A stretch of DNA of 16,373 bases from JBFKMV01 sp041629655 (GCA_041629655.1 JBFKMV010000114.1:1-16373); one strand, 5' to 3'; positions 8,110 through 16,373 are shown, numbered from the stretch's first letter. Numbers and translations: made by a program. The notes: a model not told the origin generated them from the letters alone.

Positions 8110-9113
8110 CGGCGAGCCTCCGCGTCGTCCCGCTGCTGCTCCTGCTCGAGGATCCGCGAGAAGGCCTGCTCGAGGTCGGGCTCGACCCGGTCGCAGGACA
8201 GGATCCGGACCCGCGCCTCCAGCAGCGCGCGCAGCGCGTCGTCGAGCTGGACGTCTCCGTCCAGCACGATCTCGACGCGGTGCGCGCCGTCCAGCCGCCG
8301 CTCGCTCCGGACCTGGAACGGGCCGCCCACGCCCGGCCGCCATTCGGCGACCTCGAGCCGGAACCGGCGCTCCTCGATCCCCCAGCGCCGCACCTCCGCC
8401 ACCGTCCCGACCTGGCGGATCCGGCCCTTGGCCAGGATCGCCACCCGGTCGCAGATCGCCTCGGCCTCGGCCAGGTTGTGGGTCGCCAGCGCGATCGTCT
8501 TGCCGTCGCGGCGCTGCAGCTCGTCCTTGACGAACACGCGCAGCGCCAGCGAGGCCGCCGGATCGAGGCTGCGCGTCGGCTCGTCCATCAGCAGCACCGG
8601 CGGGTCGTGGAGCATCGCCCGCGCGATCGACAGCCGCTGCTTCATGCCCGCCGAGTACTCGGCGAACCGCTGGTCGGCGGCCTCGGCCAGCCCGACCCGC
8701 TCGAGCAGCTCCTCCATCCGCGCCGCCATCCGCTCGCGCGGCACGTCGTACAGGATGGCGAAGAAGCGCAGGTTCTCGCGGCCCGACAGCCGCCAGTAGA
8801 ACGAGCGCTCGTCGGTGTTGACCAGGCCGATCTGCGGCTTGACCAGGTTCTCGTGGATCGTGTCCTGGCCCCGGATCAAGGCCCGGCCGCGGTCGGGCAG
8901 CACCAGGCAGGACAGGATCTTGAGCAGCGTCGTCTTGCCGGCGCCGTTGGGCCCGAGCAGCCCGAAGATCTCCCCGGTGCGGATCGCCAGATCCACGCCG
9001 CGCAGCGCCTCGACCCGCCCGGCGCGTCGGAACGGGTGCCGCAGCAGGTCCCCGGTGTTCCGTTTCTTGACGAAGGTCTTCTCGAGCTGGAAGGCCTCGA
9101 CCGAGTACTCCAC
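8106..9113 (-). CDS. ABC-2 transporter ATP-binding protein
   Basis: This 335-residue protein powers the adjacent permease. Walker A is GPNGAGKT at residues 54-61. The signature motif appears as YSAGMKQRLS (the family's LSGGQ with substitutions), Walker B as LLMDEPTRSLD, and the switch His in ATHNLAEA. A conserved NTDERSFYWRLSGRENL stretch occupies the Q-loop region. About 100 residues after the nucleotide-binding domain form an extension typical of export ATPases. The start is a GTG at 9113 with GGGGGA about 9 nt upstream. It follows the TonB-like gene by 71 bp on the same strand, and its stop overlaps the permease start. Confidence 0.95.
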   Translation of the reverse strand: MEYSVEAFQLEKTFVKKRNTGDLLRHPFRRAGRVEALRGVDLAIRTGEIFGLLGPNGAGKTTLLKILSCLVLPDRGRALIRGQDTIHENLVKPQIGLVNTDERSFYWRLSGRENLRFFAILYDVPRERMAARMEELLERVGLAEAADQRFAEYSAGMKQRLSIARAMLHDPPVLLMDEPTRSLDPAASLALRVFVKDELQRRDGKTIALATHNLAEAEAICDRVAILAKGRIRQVGTVAEVRRWGIEERRFRLEVAEWRPGVGGPFQVRSERRLDGAHRVEIVLDGDVQLDDALRALLEARVRILSCDRVEPDLEQAFSRILEQEQQRDDAEARR

Positions 9114-9126
9114 GCGGCGCGTTCCC

Positions 9127-9153
9127 CCGTCCGGGCCGTCACGGACCGGACGG
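9127..9153 (-). repeat. 8-bp inverted repeat between the tonB-like and ABC genes
   Basis: ccgtccgg and ccggacgg flank an 11-nt loop that itself contains ccgtCacgg. In the minus-strand RNA the stem sits just before the purine-rich Shine-Dalgarno of the ABC ATPase. There is no following U-run. It could slow ribosome loading or mark a Rho-independent-like pause. In such GC-rich DNA it could also be chance. Confidence 0.35.
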
Positions 9154-9184
9154 TCATCTTAGCCGACGGGCGCGCCGCGCCGGG

Positions 9185-9898
9185 TCACTCGAGCGAGAAC
9201 TCGATCAGCACCCGCATCCGGACCGGCACCGGCCGTTCGCCGAGGCGGCCCGGCTCGTAGCGCCACCCGGAGACGGCCTCGATCGCGGCCTCGGAGAACC
9301 CGAGGTCGGGACGGCTCACGGCGAGAACCTCGATCGACGCCACGCGCCCGCTCTCGTCGATCACCGCCTGCAACACCACGCGGCCGCGAATGCCGACGAT
9401 CCGTGCGGGCTCGGGGTAGTCCGGACGGGCCCGTCCCGGCCACGGCACGGGAAGGACGAGCCCGGCCGTGCCCTCCGGGTAGACTAGCGGCGCGGGGGGC
9501 GGAACGGCGTCGGGCAGCAGGACCGCGTAGCCGCCGGTCACGGTCGGCGGCGGCGGGTCCGGCCGCGGGGCGTCGACGGCCTCGATCTCGATCCGCTCCT
9601 CGAACGGGACGGGCAGCAGGCGCTCGACCGGCCGGGGCGCCGCGGCGAGCGGCCGGATCTCCGGCGGCGGCAACGGCGTCGGGGTCAGCGCGCTCGTGTC
9701 CGGAGGCGGGCCCGGCGCGACGGACGGCGGCGGCGGCTCGGGCAACGGAAGGGTGAACAGCACGAGATGCACCAACACCGCGGCGGACAGCGCGACCGGC
9801 AGCACGTTGCGATCCAGCGCGCGGCGCCGGCCGGCGGAGACCAGCAGCGCCTGAACCGGATCGGGATGGACGGAGCGGCGGGAGAGCGTGGCGTGCAT
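9185..9898 (-). CDS. TonB-family energy transducer
   Basis: This 237-residue protein has the three-part TonB layout. A short cytoplasmic end is followed by one membrane helix (about 33-50, LPVALSAAVLVHLVLF). Next comes a Pro-rich periplasmic spacer (about 51-155, with PEPPPPSVAPGPPP and similar runs). The C-terminal TonB domain (about 155-237) contains GIRGRVVLQAVIDESGRV and the family's WRYEPG motif. TonB couples the proton motive force to outer-membrane receptors, so the cell has an outer membrane. The ATG at 9898 follows GAGGAGGTG closely. No exbB, exbD or receptor gene is in the window. The open frame continues upstream but lacks support there. Confidence 0.92.
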   Translation of the reverse strand: MHATLSRRSVHPDPVQALLVSAGRRRALDRNVLPVALSAAVLVHLVLFTLPLPEPPPPSVAPGPPPDTSALTPTPLPPPEIRPLAAAPRPVERLLPVPFEERIEIEAVDAPRPDPPPPTVTGGYAVLLPDAVPPPAPLVYPEGTAGLVLPVPWPGRARPDYPEPARIVGIRGRVVLQAVIDESGRVASIEVLAVSRPDLGFSEAAIEAVSGWRYEPGRLGERPVPVRMRVLIEFSLE

Positions 9899-9919
9899 CG
9901 GGCACCTCCTCGACGGCCC

Positions 9920-9958
9920 CCCGCCTCTTTCGAGACTAGTTCGCGGTGCGGAGGCGGG
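9920..9958. repeat. 8-bp inverted repeat in the tonB-like/otsB divergent spacer
   Basis: cccgcctc (9920-9927) and gaggcggg (9951-9958) are perfect inverted copies around 23 nt, and the loop contains the palindrome actagt (9935-9940). It lies about 22 bp upstream of the tonB-like start, where an operator or a leader stem could act. The 131-bp spacer 9899-10029 holds no other clear signal. Confidence 0.35.
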
Positions 9959-10029
9959 CTCCCGGTCCGCGGAGTCGCCGCGGTGGCCGCACCGCAGGCC
10001 CCGGGACACGGCCGGCCGCGGGGCGCGCG

Positions 10030-10839
10030 GTGACCGGCGCCGCCGCCCTCGCCGCGGCCGTGCGGCGCGACGCCCGGCGGGCGGACGCGGCACGCACGCT
10101 GCTGCTCGACCTCGACGGGACGCTGGCCCCGATCGCGCCGACGCCGGAGGCCGCGCGGGTGCCCGGGGCGACGCTCGAGACGCTGCGCCGGCTGGTCCGC
10201 GCAGGCTGGACGGTGGCGATCGTCTCGGGACGTCCCGCCGCGGAGCTGCGCCGCATGGTCCCGGTGCGCGGCGTCCGCTACTTCGGCAGCCACGGCGCCG
10301 AGGGCGCGTGGACACCGGGCGGACGCCGGACGCTGCTCGACCCCGCCGTGCGCCGGAGCCGCGCCGCGCTCGGCCGGCGCGCGGGCGCGCTGCTGTCCGG
10401 CTATCCGGAGGTGCGGCTGGAGCGCAAACCGGCCGGCCTGGCCTTCCACGATCGCGCTCTCGGCGGCCCGCGCCTGCGCGCCTGGCGGCGGCGGCTCCGG
10501 TCGTGGCTGGAGCGACAGGACCTGAGCGGCTTCGAGATCATCCGCGGCAAGCGCGTCGTGGAGCTGCGCCCGCGCGGCGTGGACAAGGGAGCGGTGGTGC
10601 GGGCGATGCCGCGCGGCATCCCGCGCCGGCGCGGCGACGCCAGCCTGGTCGCGATCGGGGACGACCGCACCGACGAGGACCTGTTCCGGGCGCTCGGCGG
10701 CCGCGGGCTGACGATCCGGGTCGGGCGGACGCTGCGCGGATCGGCGGCGCGACACCGCCTGCCGTCGGTGCGGGCCGTGGCCGATTTCCTGGCCCGGCTG
10801 GCGGCGCCTCAGCGCAACGCGGCCAACGCCGCGTCGTAG
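10030..10839 (+). CDS. otsB: Trehalose-6-phosphate phosphatase
   Basis: This HAD-superfamily enzyme removes phosphate from trehalose 6-phosphate to give the compatible solute trehalose. It has 269 residues from the GTG at 10030. HAD motif I is DLDGTL with nucleophile D27 and acid/base D29; motif II is S66 in IVSGRPAAEL; the motif III Lys lies in the GKRVVELRP/VDKGA region characteristic of OtsB; motif IV is GDDRTDEDLF. A GTG at 9946 would add 28 Arg/Gly/Pro-rich residues with no family match, so 10030 is preferred, although neither start has a good Shine-Dalgarno. No otsA synthase gene is nearby. The 3' end overlaps tpx tail to tail by 31 bp. Confidence 0.9.
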   Translation: MTGAAALAAAVRRDARRADAARTLLLDLDGTLAPIAPTPEAARVPGATLETLRRLVRAGWTVAIVSGRPAAELRRMVPVRGVRYFGSHGAEGAWTPGGRRTLLDPAVRRSRAALGRRAGALLSGYPEVRLERKPAGLAFHDRALGGPRLRAWRRRLRSWLERQDLSGFEIIRGKRVVELRPRGVDKGAVVRAMPRGIPRRRGDASLVAIGDDRTDEDLFRALGGRGLTIRVGRTLRGSAARHRLPSVRAVADFLARLAAPQRNAANAAS

Positions 10840-11309
10840 TCGGGCTCGTCGTCGATCGACGGCACGAGCTGGGCGTGGACGACCCTGTCGTTCTCGTCCA
10901 GCACCACCACGGCGCGCGCGCAGATGCCCTCCCAGGGGCCGCTGGTGATCAACACGCCGTAGTCCTTGGCGAACTTGCGGCCGCGCATCAGCGACAGCGT
11001 GGTCACGTCGCGCAGCCCCTCCGTCTCGCAAAAGCCCTGCTGCACGAACGGCAGGTCCGCCGAGATCACCAGCACGGCGGTGTTGGCGAGCGACGCGGCG
11101 GCCGCGTTGAAACGGCGCGCCGAGGCCGCGCAGACGCCCGTGTTCAGGCTGGGCACGATGTTGAGCAGCTTGCGCTTGCCGGCGAAATCCGCGAGACGGA
11201 CGTCCCGGAAGTCGGCGTCGACCAGGCGGAAATCCGGGGCCGTGGAGCCGGGTGCGGGCAGCCGGCCGTGGACCTCGCTCGGTGTCCGTCCCAGCATCAC
11301 CGTGGGCAT
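10809..11309 (-). CDS. tpx: Thiol peroxidase (Tpx-type 2-Cys peroxiredoxin)
   Basis: This enzyme reduces hydrogen peroxide and alkyl hydroperoxides using thioredoxin. It has 166 residues, the usual Tpx length. The peroxidatic Cys60 lies in NIVPSLNTGVCAAS, matching the E. coli PSxxTGVC pattern, and the resolving Cys94 lies in QQGFCETEGL. The C-terminal ARAVVVLDENDRVVHAQLV and EPDYDAALAAL also match Tpx. The ATG at 11309 has GAGGAGG 8 nt upstream. It is divergent from hemE and convergent with otsB, with its last 31 bp antisense to the end of otsB. Confidence 0.97.
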   Translation of the reverse strand: MPTVMLGRTPSEVHGRLPAPGSTAPDFRLVDADFRDVRLADFAGKRKLLNIVPSLNTGVCAASARRFNAAAASLANTAVLVISADLPFVQQGFCETEGLRDVTTLSLMRGRKFAKDYGVLITSGPWEGICARAVVVLDENDRVVHAQLVPSIDDEPDYDAALAALR

Positions 11310-11404
11310 CGCGATTTCCTCCTCCCCGGGTGCGTGTTGCCCAAGGCTAGCACGGCGGCCGATGAGCTATCCTGTACGGTCCACTGCCGCCGAGGGGACC
11401 GATC
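11310..11404. promoter_or_regulatory. Divergent tpx/hemE promoter region
   Basis: This 95-bp spacer must hold the promoters of both genes. Toward hemE, TATCCT at 11368-11373 is a plausible -10. Toward tpx, TGCTAGCCT (TAGCCT at 11344-11349 on the minus strand) is a plausible extended -10. Neither has a recognisable -35 at 16-18 bp, so only the location is supported. Confidence 0.35.
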
Positions 11405-12433
11405 GTGAACGATTTGCTGCTGCGAGCCCTGCGGGCCGAGCCCGTCGAACGAACCCCGATCTGGATCATGCGCCAGGCCGGGCGCTACCTGCCGGAGTAC
11501 CGGGCGATCCGCGACAAGGTGTCGTTCCGCGAGCTGTGCCGCGATCCGGGGCTGGCCACCGAGGTCACCCTGCAACCGATCGACCGGCTGGGCGTGGACG
11601 GGGCGATCCTGTTCTCGGACATCCTGGTGCCGGCCGAGCCGATGGGGTTCGCGGTCGAGTTCAACCCCGGTCCGCTGATCGACAACCCGGTGCGCAGCGC
11701 CGCGGACGTCGAGCGGGTGCGAATTCCCGACCCCGAGGAGACGGTGCCGTTCGTGTACGAGACGATCCGCAGCGTGCGGGCGGCGCTGGACGGCCGCGTC
11801 CCGCTGATCGGCTTCGCCGGCGCGCCGTTCACGCTGGCCGCGTACCTGGTGGAGGGCCGCGGCTCGAAGAACTTCGAGCACGTCAAGGGCATGATGTACG
11901 CCGACCCGGCGAACCTGCACCGGCTGCTGGACAAGGTGACCGAGACGACCGAGCGCTATCTCGCCGCCCAGGTGCGGGCCGGCGCGCAGGCCGTGCAGCT
12001 GTTCGACAGCTGGGCCGGACTGCTCTCGCGCGACAGCTACCGCGAGTTCGCGCTGCCCTACGCGCGCCGGGTGCTGGAGCACGTGCGCGACGCCGGCGCG
12101 CCCCGGATCTACTTCGCGCTGAACTCGGCGCACCTGCTGCCGGCGATCCGCGAGTGCGGCGCCGACGCGGTGGGCATCGACTGGCGGATCGGGCTCGACG
12201 AGGCCTCGCGGATGCTCGACGACCGGTTCGTCGTCCAGGGCAACCTCGACCCCTGCGTGCTGATGAGCGCGCCCGAGGCGATCGCACAGCGGGCCCGGGA
12301 AGTGCTGGCGCAGGGTGCGGCGGCCCCGGGGCACGTGTTCAACCTCGGCCACGGGATCCTCCCCGGCACACCCGTCGAGCACGCCCGGGTCCTGGTCGAG
12401 ACGGTCCAGGGCCAGCAACGCGCCGGCCGATGA
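11405..12433 (+). CDS. hemE: Uroporphyrinogen III decarboxylase
   Basis: This enzyme removes four carboxyl groups from uroporphyrinogen III to give coproporphyrinogen III in haem synthesis. It has 342 residues, standard for HemE. Both family signatures are present: PIWIMRQAGRYLPEYR near residues 18-33 and GFAGAPFTLAAYLVEG near 138-153. The conserved catalytic Asp lies in ILFSDILVP. C-terminal GNLDP and NLGHGILPGTP also fit. The start is a GTG at 11405 with GAGGGG about 8 nt upstream. The stop overlaps the hemY start as ATGA (12430-12433), so they form an operon. Confidence 0.98.
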   Translation: MNDLLLRALRAEPVERTPIWIMRQAGRYLPEYRAIRDKVSFRELCRDPGLATEVTLQPIDRLGVDGAILFSDILVPAEPMGFAVEFNPGPLIDNPVRSAADVERVRIPDPEETVPFVYETIRSVRAALDGRVPLIGFAGAPFTLAAYLVEGRGSKNFEHVKGMMYADPANLHRLLDKVTETTERYLAAQVRAGAQAVQLFDSWAGLLSRDSYREFALPYARRVLEHVRDAGAPRIYFALNSAHLLPAIRECGADAVGIDWRIGLDEASRMLDDRFVVQGNLDPCVLMSAPEAIAQRAREVLAQGAAAPGHVFNLGHGILPGTPVEHARVLVETVQGQQRAGR

Positions 12434-13851
12434 ACGGAGGCGGCGAGCCTCCCCGCCGGCCGACGGTCGTCATCGCCGGCGGCGGCGTCTCGGGGCTGGC
12501 CGTGGCGTTCGAGCTGGCGGAGCGCTCGCAGCGCCTGCCGGACGGCATCGAGCTGATCTGCTTCGAGCGTGGCGACGTGCCCGGCGGCAACGTGCGCACC
12601 ACGCGGCGCGACGGTTTCCTCTGCGAGTGGGGGCCGCACGGCTTCCTGGACGACGCGCCGCACACGCAGACGCTGGTGCGGCGGCTCGGACTGCACGACC
12701 GGCTGATGCTGCCGCGGCAGCCGGCGTTCGACCGCTACCTGTACCGCAACGGTCGCTTGCGGCGGGTTCCGCGCAAGCCGCTGGAGCTGGTCCGCTCCGG
12801 GCTGCTTTCGCCGCTCGGCCTGCTGCGGCTGTTCGGCGAGCCGCTGGTGCGCAGGCAGAGCGAGGACGGCGACCCGTCGGTGCAGGAGTTCGCCGAGCGG
12901 CGGATGGGCCGCGAGGCGGCACGCACGCTGATCGATGCGCTGGTGACGGGCGTCTACGCGGGCGACCCGGCGCGGTTGTCGATGCGCTCGGCGTTCCCGC
13001 GGGTGTGGAACGCCGCCATCGAGCACAAGAGCCTGTTCCGCGCGATGCTGGCGCAACGGCAGCGCGCCGCGGAGCCGGAGCAGCGGGTGGCGCCGATCGG
13101 CATGCGGGGGCGCGTCAACTCGTTCCGGGACGGGATGCAGGAACTGACCGCCGCGCTCGCGGCGGCGCTCGGCGACCGCCTGCGCACCGGCACCCGCGTG
13201 GCGGGTGTCAGCGACATGGGGCGCCGCGGCTTCCGCGTGCTGCTCGACCAGGGTCCGCCGCTGGACGTGGACGCGGTGGTGCTGGCCACGCCGGCCCGGG
13301 TCTCCGCGGAGCTGCTCCAGGGCACCGACGCCGAGCTGATCGACACGCTGTCGAGCCTCGAGACGGCCCCGATGGCGGTCGTGCACCTGGGCTTTCGCGA
13401 GGCGGAGACCGCCGGCCGGCCGCGCGGGTCCGGGTTCCTCGCCCCGCGCGGCCAGGGGGTGCGGATCCTCGGTACGCACTGGGCGTCCGACGTGCTGGAC
13501 GCGCGGGCGCCGTCCGGGTTCTTGCTCTGGACCACGATGGTCGGCGGCGCGCGCGACCCGGCCGGCGCCGAGCTCGACGACCGCGAGCTGCTGGCGCTGG
13601 TGCGCGGCGACCTGGCCCGGGCCACCGGAGTCGACGCCGAGCCGGTGTTCAGCGAGGTGATCCGGCACCCCCACGCCATCCCGCAGTACGACGTCGGCCA
13701 CCGCGACCGCGTGGCCACGCTCGAGGGCGCGCTGGCGCGCCACCCGGGGCTGTTCCTGTGCGGCTGGTCCTACCGCGGGATCTCGGTCAACGCCTGCGTC
13801 AAGGAGGCTCCGCAGGTCGCCGAGGCCGTGCTGACCCGGCTCACCCGGTAG
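12430..13851 (+). CDS. hemY: Protoporphyrinogen/coproporphyrinogen oxidase, HemY-type flavoprotein
   Basis: This FAD enzyme oxidises the porphyrinogen ring late in haem synthesis. It has 473 residues. The dinucleotide-binding motif IAGGGVSGLAVAFEL (GGGVSG at 17-22) is followed by an acidic strand end (CFERGDVPGGNVRT) and then EWGPHGFLD. The C-terminal FAD motif is LFLCGWSYRGISVNACV, matching the family's GxxYRGxxxxxCV. It is distinct from the short flavodoxin-like HemG and from HemJ. Coupling to hemE by ATGA supports the role. Whether it acts on protoporphyrinogen or coproporphyrinogen cannot be decided without seeing which hemH/hemQ genes the genome has; neither is here. It ends 9 bp before the convergent AIM24 gene. 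Confidence 0.93.
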   Translation: MNGGGEPPRRPTVVIAGGGVSGLAVAFELAERSQRLPDGIELICFERGDVPGGNVRTTRRDGFLCEWGPHGFLDDAPHTQTLVRRLGLHDRLMLPRQPAFDRYLYRNGRLRRVPRKPLELVRSGLLSPLGLLRLFGEPLVRRQSEDGDPSVQEFAERRMGREAARTLIDALVTGVYAGDPARLSMRSAFPRVWNAAIEHKSLFRAMLAQRQRAAEPEQRVAPIGMRGRVNSFRDGMQELTAALAAALGDRLRTGTRVAGVSDMGRRGFRVLLDQGPPLDVDAVVLATPARVSAELLQGTDAELIDTLSSLETAPMAVVHLGFREAETAGRPRGSGFLAPRGQGVRILGTHWASDVLDARAPSGFLLWTTMVGGARDPAGAELDDRELLALVRGDLARATGVDAEPVFSEVIRHPHAIPQYDVGHRDRVATLEGALARHPGLFLCGWSYRGISVNACVKEAPQVAEAVLTRLTR

Positions 13852-13860
13852 GCCCCGGCC

Positions 13861-14664
13861 TCAGAAGCGATTGTCGCCGTCGAGCACGCGACCGATCCCG
13901 CCCAGGATCGAGCCCTCGCCCTTGTCCTTGCCGCCGGCCTGCGGCGCGGCGGCGAAGATCCGGTCGGCCAGGCGGCTGAACGGCAGCGACTGCAGCCAGA
14001 TCCGGCCCGGCCCGCGCAACGTGGCGAAGAACAGCCCCTCGCCGCCGAACAGCGCGGACTTGATCCCGCCGACGAACTGGATGTCGTAGCTGACGCTGGG
14101 CTGGAACGCGACGATGCAGCCGGTGTCGACCCGCACCGTCTCCCCCGGCTCCAGCGTCCGCTCGTGCAGCGTGCCGCCGGCGTGGACGAACACCAGACCG
14201 GCGCCCGACAGCCGCTGCATGATGAAGCCCTCGCCGCCGAACAGCCCCGCGCCGATCTTCTTCTGGAACGCGATCCCGATGCTGACGCCCTTGGCCGCGG
14301 CCAGGAACGAGTCCTTCTGGCTGACCAGCTCGCCGCCCACGTCCGACAGGCGCACCGCGACCAGCTTGCCGGGGTAGGGAGCGCCGAAGGCCACGCGGCG
14401 CTTGCCCGCCCCCTGGTTGGCGAACACGGTCATGAACAGCGACTCCCCGGTCAACAGCCGCTTGCCCGCGCCGAGCAGCTTGCCGAACAGACCGTTGCTC
14501 TGCGCGGAGCCGTCGCCGAAGATCGTTTCCATCTCGATCCCGTCGTCCATGTACATCATCGCGCCCGCCTCGGCGATCGCCGCCTCCTGCGGATCCAGCT
14601 CGATCTCGACGTACTGCATGTCGTCGCCGAAGATCCTGAAGTCGACCTCGTGCATCTCCGTCAT
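13861..14664 (-). CDS. AIM24/TIGR00266 family protein
   Basis: This 267-residue protein matches the AIM24 (TIGR00266) family, a beta-rich fold whose bacterial members have no settled function. Family marks are AEAGAMMYMDDGIEMET near residues 31-47, a Gly-rich GLFGKLLGAGKRLLTGESLF segment, and two similar blocks with LFGGEGF and LFGGEGLFF that reveal an internal repeat. The C-terminal ~35 residues are linker-like (Gly, Lys, Asp). There is no signal peptide and no membrane helix. The ATG at 14664 has AAGGAGG 5 nt upstream, and that site lies in a short inverted repeat. It stands alone, convergent with hemY and divergent from the YfcC-like gene. Confidence 0.93.
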   Translation of the reverse strand: MTEMHEVDFRIFGDDMQYVEIELDPQEAAIAEAGAMMYMDDGIEMETIFGDGSAQSNGLFGKLLGAGKRLLTGESLFMTVFANQGAGKRRVAFGAPYPGKLVAVRLSDVGGELVSQKDSFLAAAKGVSIGIAFQKKIGAGLFGGEGFIMQRLSGAGLVFVHAGGTLHERTLEPGETVRVDTGCIVAFQPSVSYDIQFVGGIKSALFGGEGLFFATLRGPGRIWLQSLPFSRLADRIFAAAPQAGGKDKGEGSILGGIGRVLDGDNRF

Positions 14665-14668
14665 GAAA

Positions 14669-14690
14669 GCCTCCTTGGAGGCGTATTCTA
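14669..14690 (-). promoter_or_regulatory. AIM24 gene -10 candidate and Shine-Dalgarno-masking stem
   Basis: The minus strand reads TAGAAT (14685-14690, 5/6 match to TATAAT) followed by GCCTCC-AA-GGAGGC (14669-14682), in which the second arm is the ribosome binding site. No clear -35 is seen. If the predicted start point near 14678 is right, the stem would be only partly transcribed and would act as a DNA palindrome; a start further upstream would place it in the mRNA. Confidence 0.4.
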
Positions 14691-14723
14691 CGCGAGATCG
14701 ACCGCCGCGGTTCCCCCGGTCGG

Positions 14724-14752
14724 TTGTCCGGGACCGCGGGGTGGGCTATGCT
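14724..14752 (+). promoter_or_regulatory. Promoter of the YfcC-like carrier gene
   Basis: TTGTCC (14724-14729), a 17-bp spacer and TATGCT (14747-14752) give 4/6 matches in each box with ideal spacing, the best sigma-70-like promoter in the window. Copies of ccgcgg at 14705-14710, 14734-14739 and 14754-14759 flank and overlap it, and could be an operator or simply reflect base composition. Confidence 0.55.
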
Positions 14753-14807
14753 CCCGCGGTCCTCGAGCCGGGGTGGCGAGAATCCTTCGATCGGGTCGGA
14801 GAGACGC

Positions 14808-16189
<1,382 letters not shown>

Positions 16190-16199
<10 letters not shown>

Positions 16200-16373
16200 C
16201 GGCGCCGGGGGTCGCGCGCGCGGGCGTCGTCAGCGCCGGGAACCGCGAGCCGGATCAGCCGCGCCGGCAGCGGCTCGACCTCGTAGATCTCGACCAGACC
16301 GGTGCCCGTGGTGCCGCCCACGCCGCTGACGATCGCGGTGTACTGTCCCGGGGCCAGCGTGATCAGGATCGCC
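16190..16373 (-). CDS. C-terminal end of a probable secreted beta-sandwich protein (5' part outside window)
   Basis: A minus-strand frame enters from the right edge and stays open for 60 codons to a TAG at 16190-16192. The visible end contains TLAPGQYTAIVSGVGG followed by TGTGLVEIYEVE. This resembles the tail of beta-sandwich repeats found in large secreted proteins of GC-rich environmental bacteria, where PGxYTAIVxGxxxTTGxxLVEVYD is a recurring pattern. After it come about 25 residues rich in Arg, Asp and Pro ending in RRRYR. The function of the whole protein cannot be judged from this piece. It is convergent with the carrier gene and overlaps it by 10 bp. Confidence 0.75.

Noticed and set aside
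9946..10029. Earlier GTG start for otsB
   Set aside because: The added 28 residues are low-complexity Arg/Gly/Pro, without family match, and overlap the inverted repeat in the spacer.
9899..10315. N-terminal extension of the TonB-like frame
   Set aside because: It would run antisense through otsB and precede the membrane helix with over 130 Arg/Pro-rich residues. The ATG at 9898 has a strong GAGGAGGTG site.
10966..13851. A 961-codon plus-strand open frame covering tpx, hemE and hemY
   Set aside because: Only its last part (12430 onward) is a real gene. The earlier part is antisense to tpx and out of frame with hemE, has no family match and is Arg/Pro/Ala-rich, as expected for shadows in GC-rich DNA.

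Overview
This is a 16.4 kb window of very GC-rich bacterial DNA (roughly 70% G+C by eye). Genes are packed tightly, often with 4-bp start/stop overlaps, and GTG or TTG starts are common. The organism has two membranes: there is a TonB-type energy transducer, and several proteins carry export signals. It respires, with a Rieske/cytochrome b/multihaem cytochrome c cluster, TCA-cycle enzymes, haem synthesis and a thiol peroxidase. No rRNA, tRNA, mobile element or phylogenetic marker is present, so I place it only loosely. The gene content would fit an Acidobacteriota-like or Myxococcota/delta-like lineage, which is inference and not proof.

Positions 1-9898 hold ten consecutive minus-strand genes. 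Read in the direction of transcription they are: a TonB-like protein; an ABC-2 exporter (ATPase and permease overlapping by 4 bp); icd (NADP-type isocitrate dehydrogenase, TTG start); mdh; a secreted M1-aminopeptidase-like protein whose catalytic Glu is replaced by Gly; a small PspC-domain membrane protein; and then a respiratory operon of Rieske protein, long b6-type cytochrome b and an octahaem c-type cytochrome. The octahaem gene runs off the left edge. The icd-mdh-M1-like genes lie 16 and 4 bp apart and are probably co-transcribed. The respiratory genes are separated by 2 bp and then a 4-bp overlap.

Positions 9899-13851 start with a divergent spacer and a lone trehalose-6-phosphatase gene (otsB, +). 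Its 3' end overlaps the convergent tpx gene (-) by 31 bp. Next come hemE and hemY (+), overlapping by ATGA, which carry out late haem synthesis. This haem supply would serve the cytochromes encoded at the left of the window.

Positions 13861-16373 hold an AIM24/TIGR00266-family gene (-), a divergent YfcC/DcuC-type carrier (+) with the best-looking promoter in the window, and the 3' end of a convergent minus-strand gene. The last two genes share a 10-bp palindrome that supplies the final Tyr-Arg-stop codons of both proteins.

The most interesting unit is the Rieske/cytochrome b/octahaem operon. It looks like a quinol-oxidising bc complex in which an octahaem cytochrome replaces cytochrome c1. 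Its Rieske protein lacks both hydrogen-bonding residues that normally raise the cluster potential. I saw no CRISPR, defence, phage or transposon content and no clear new system.
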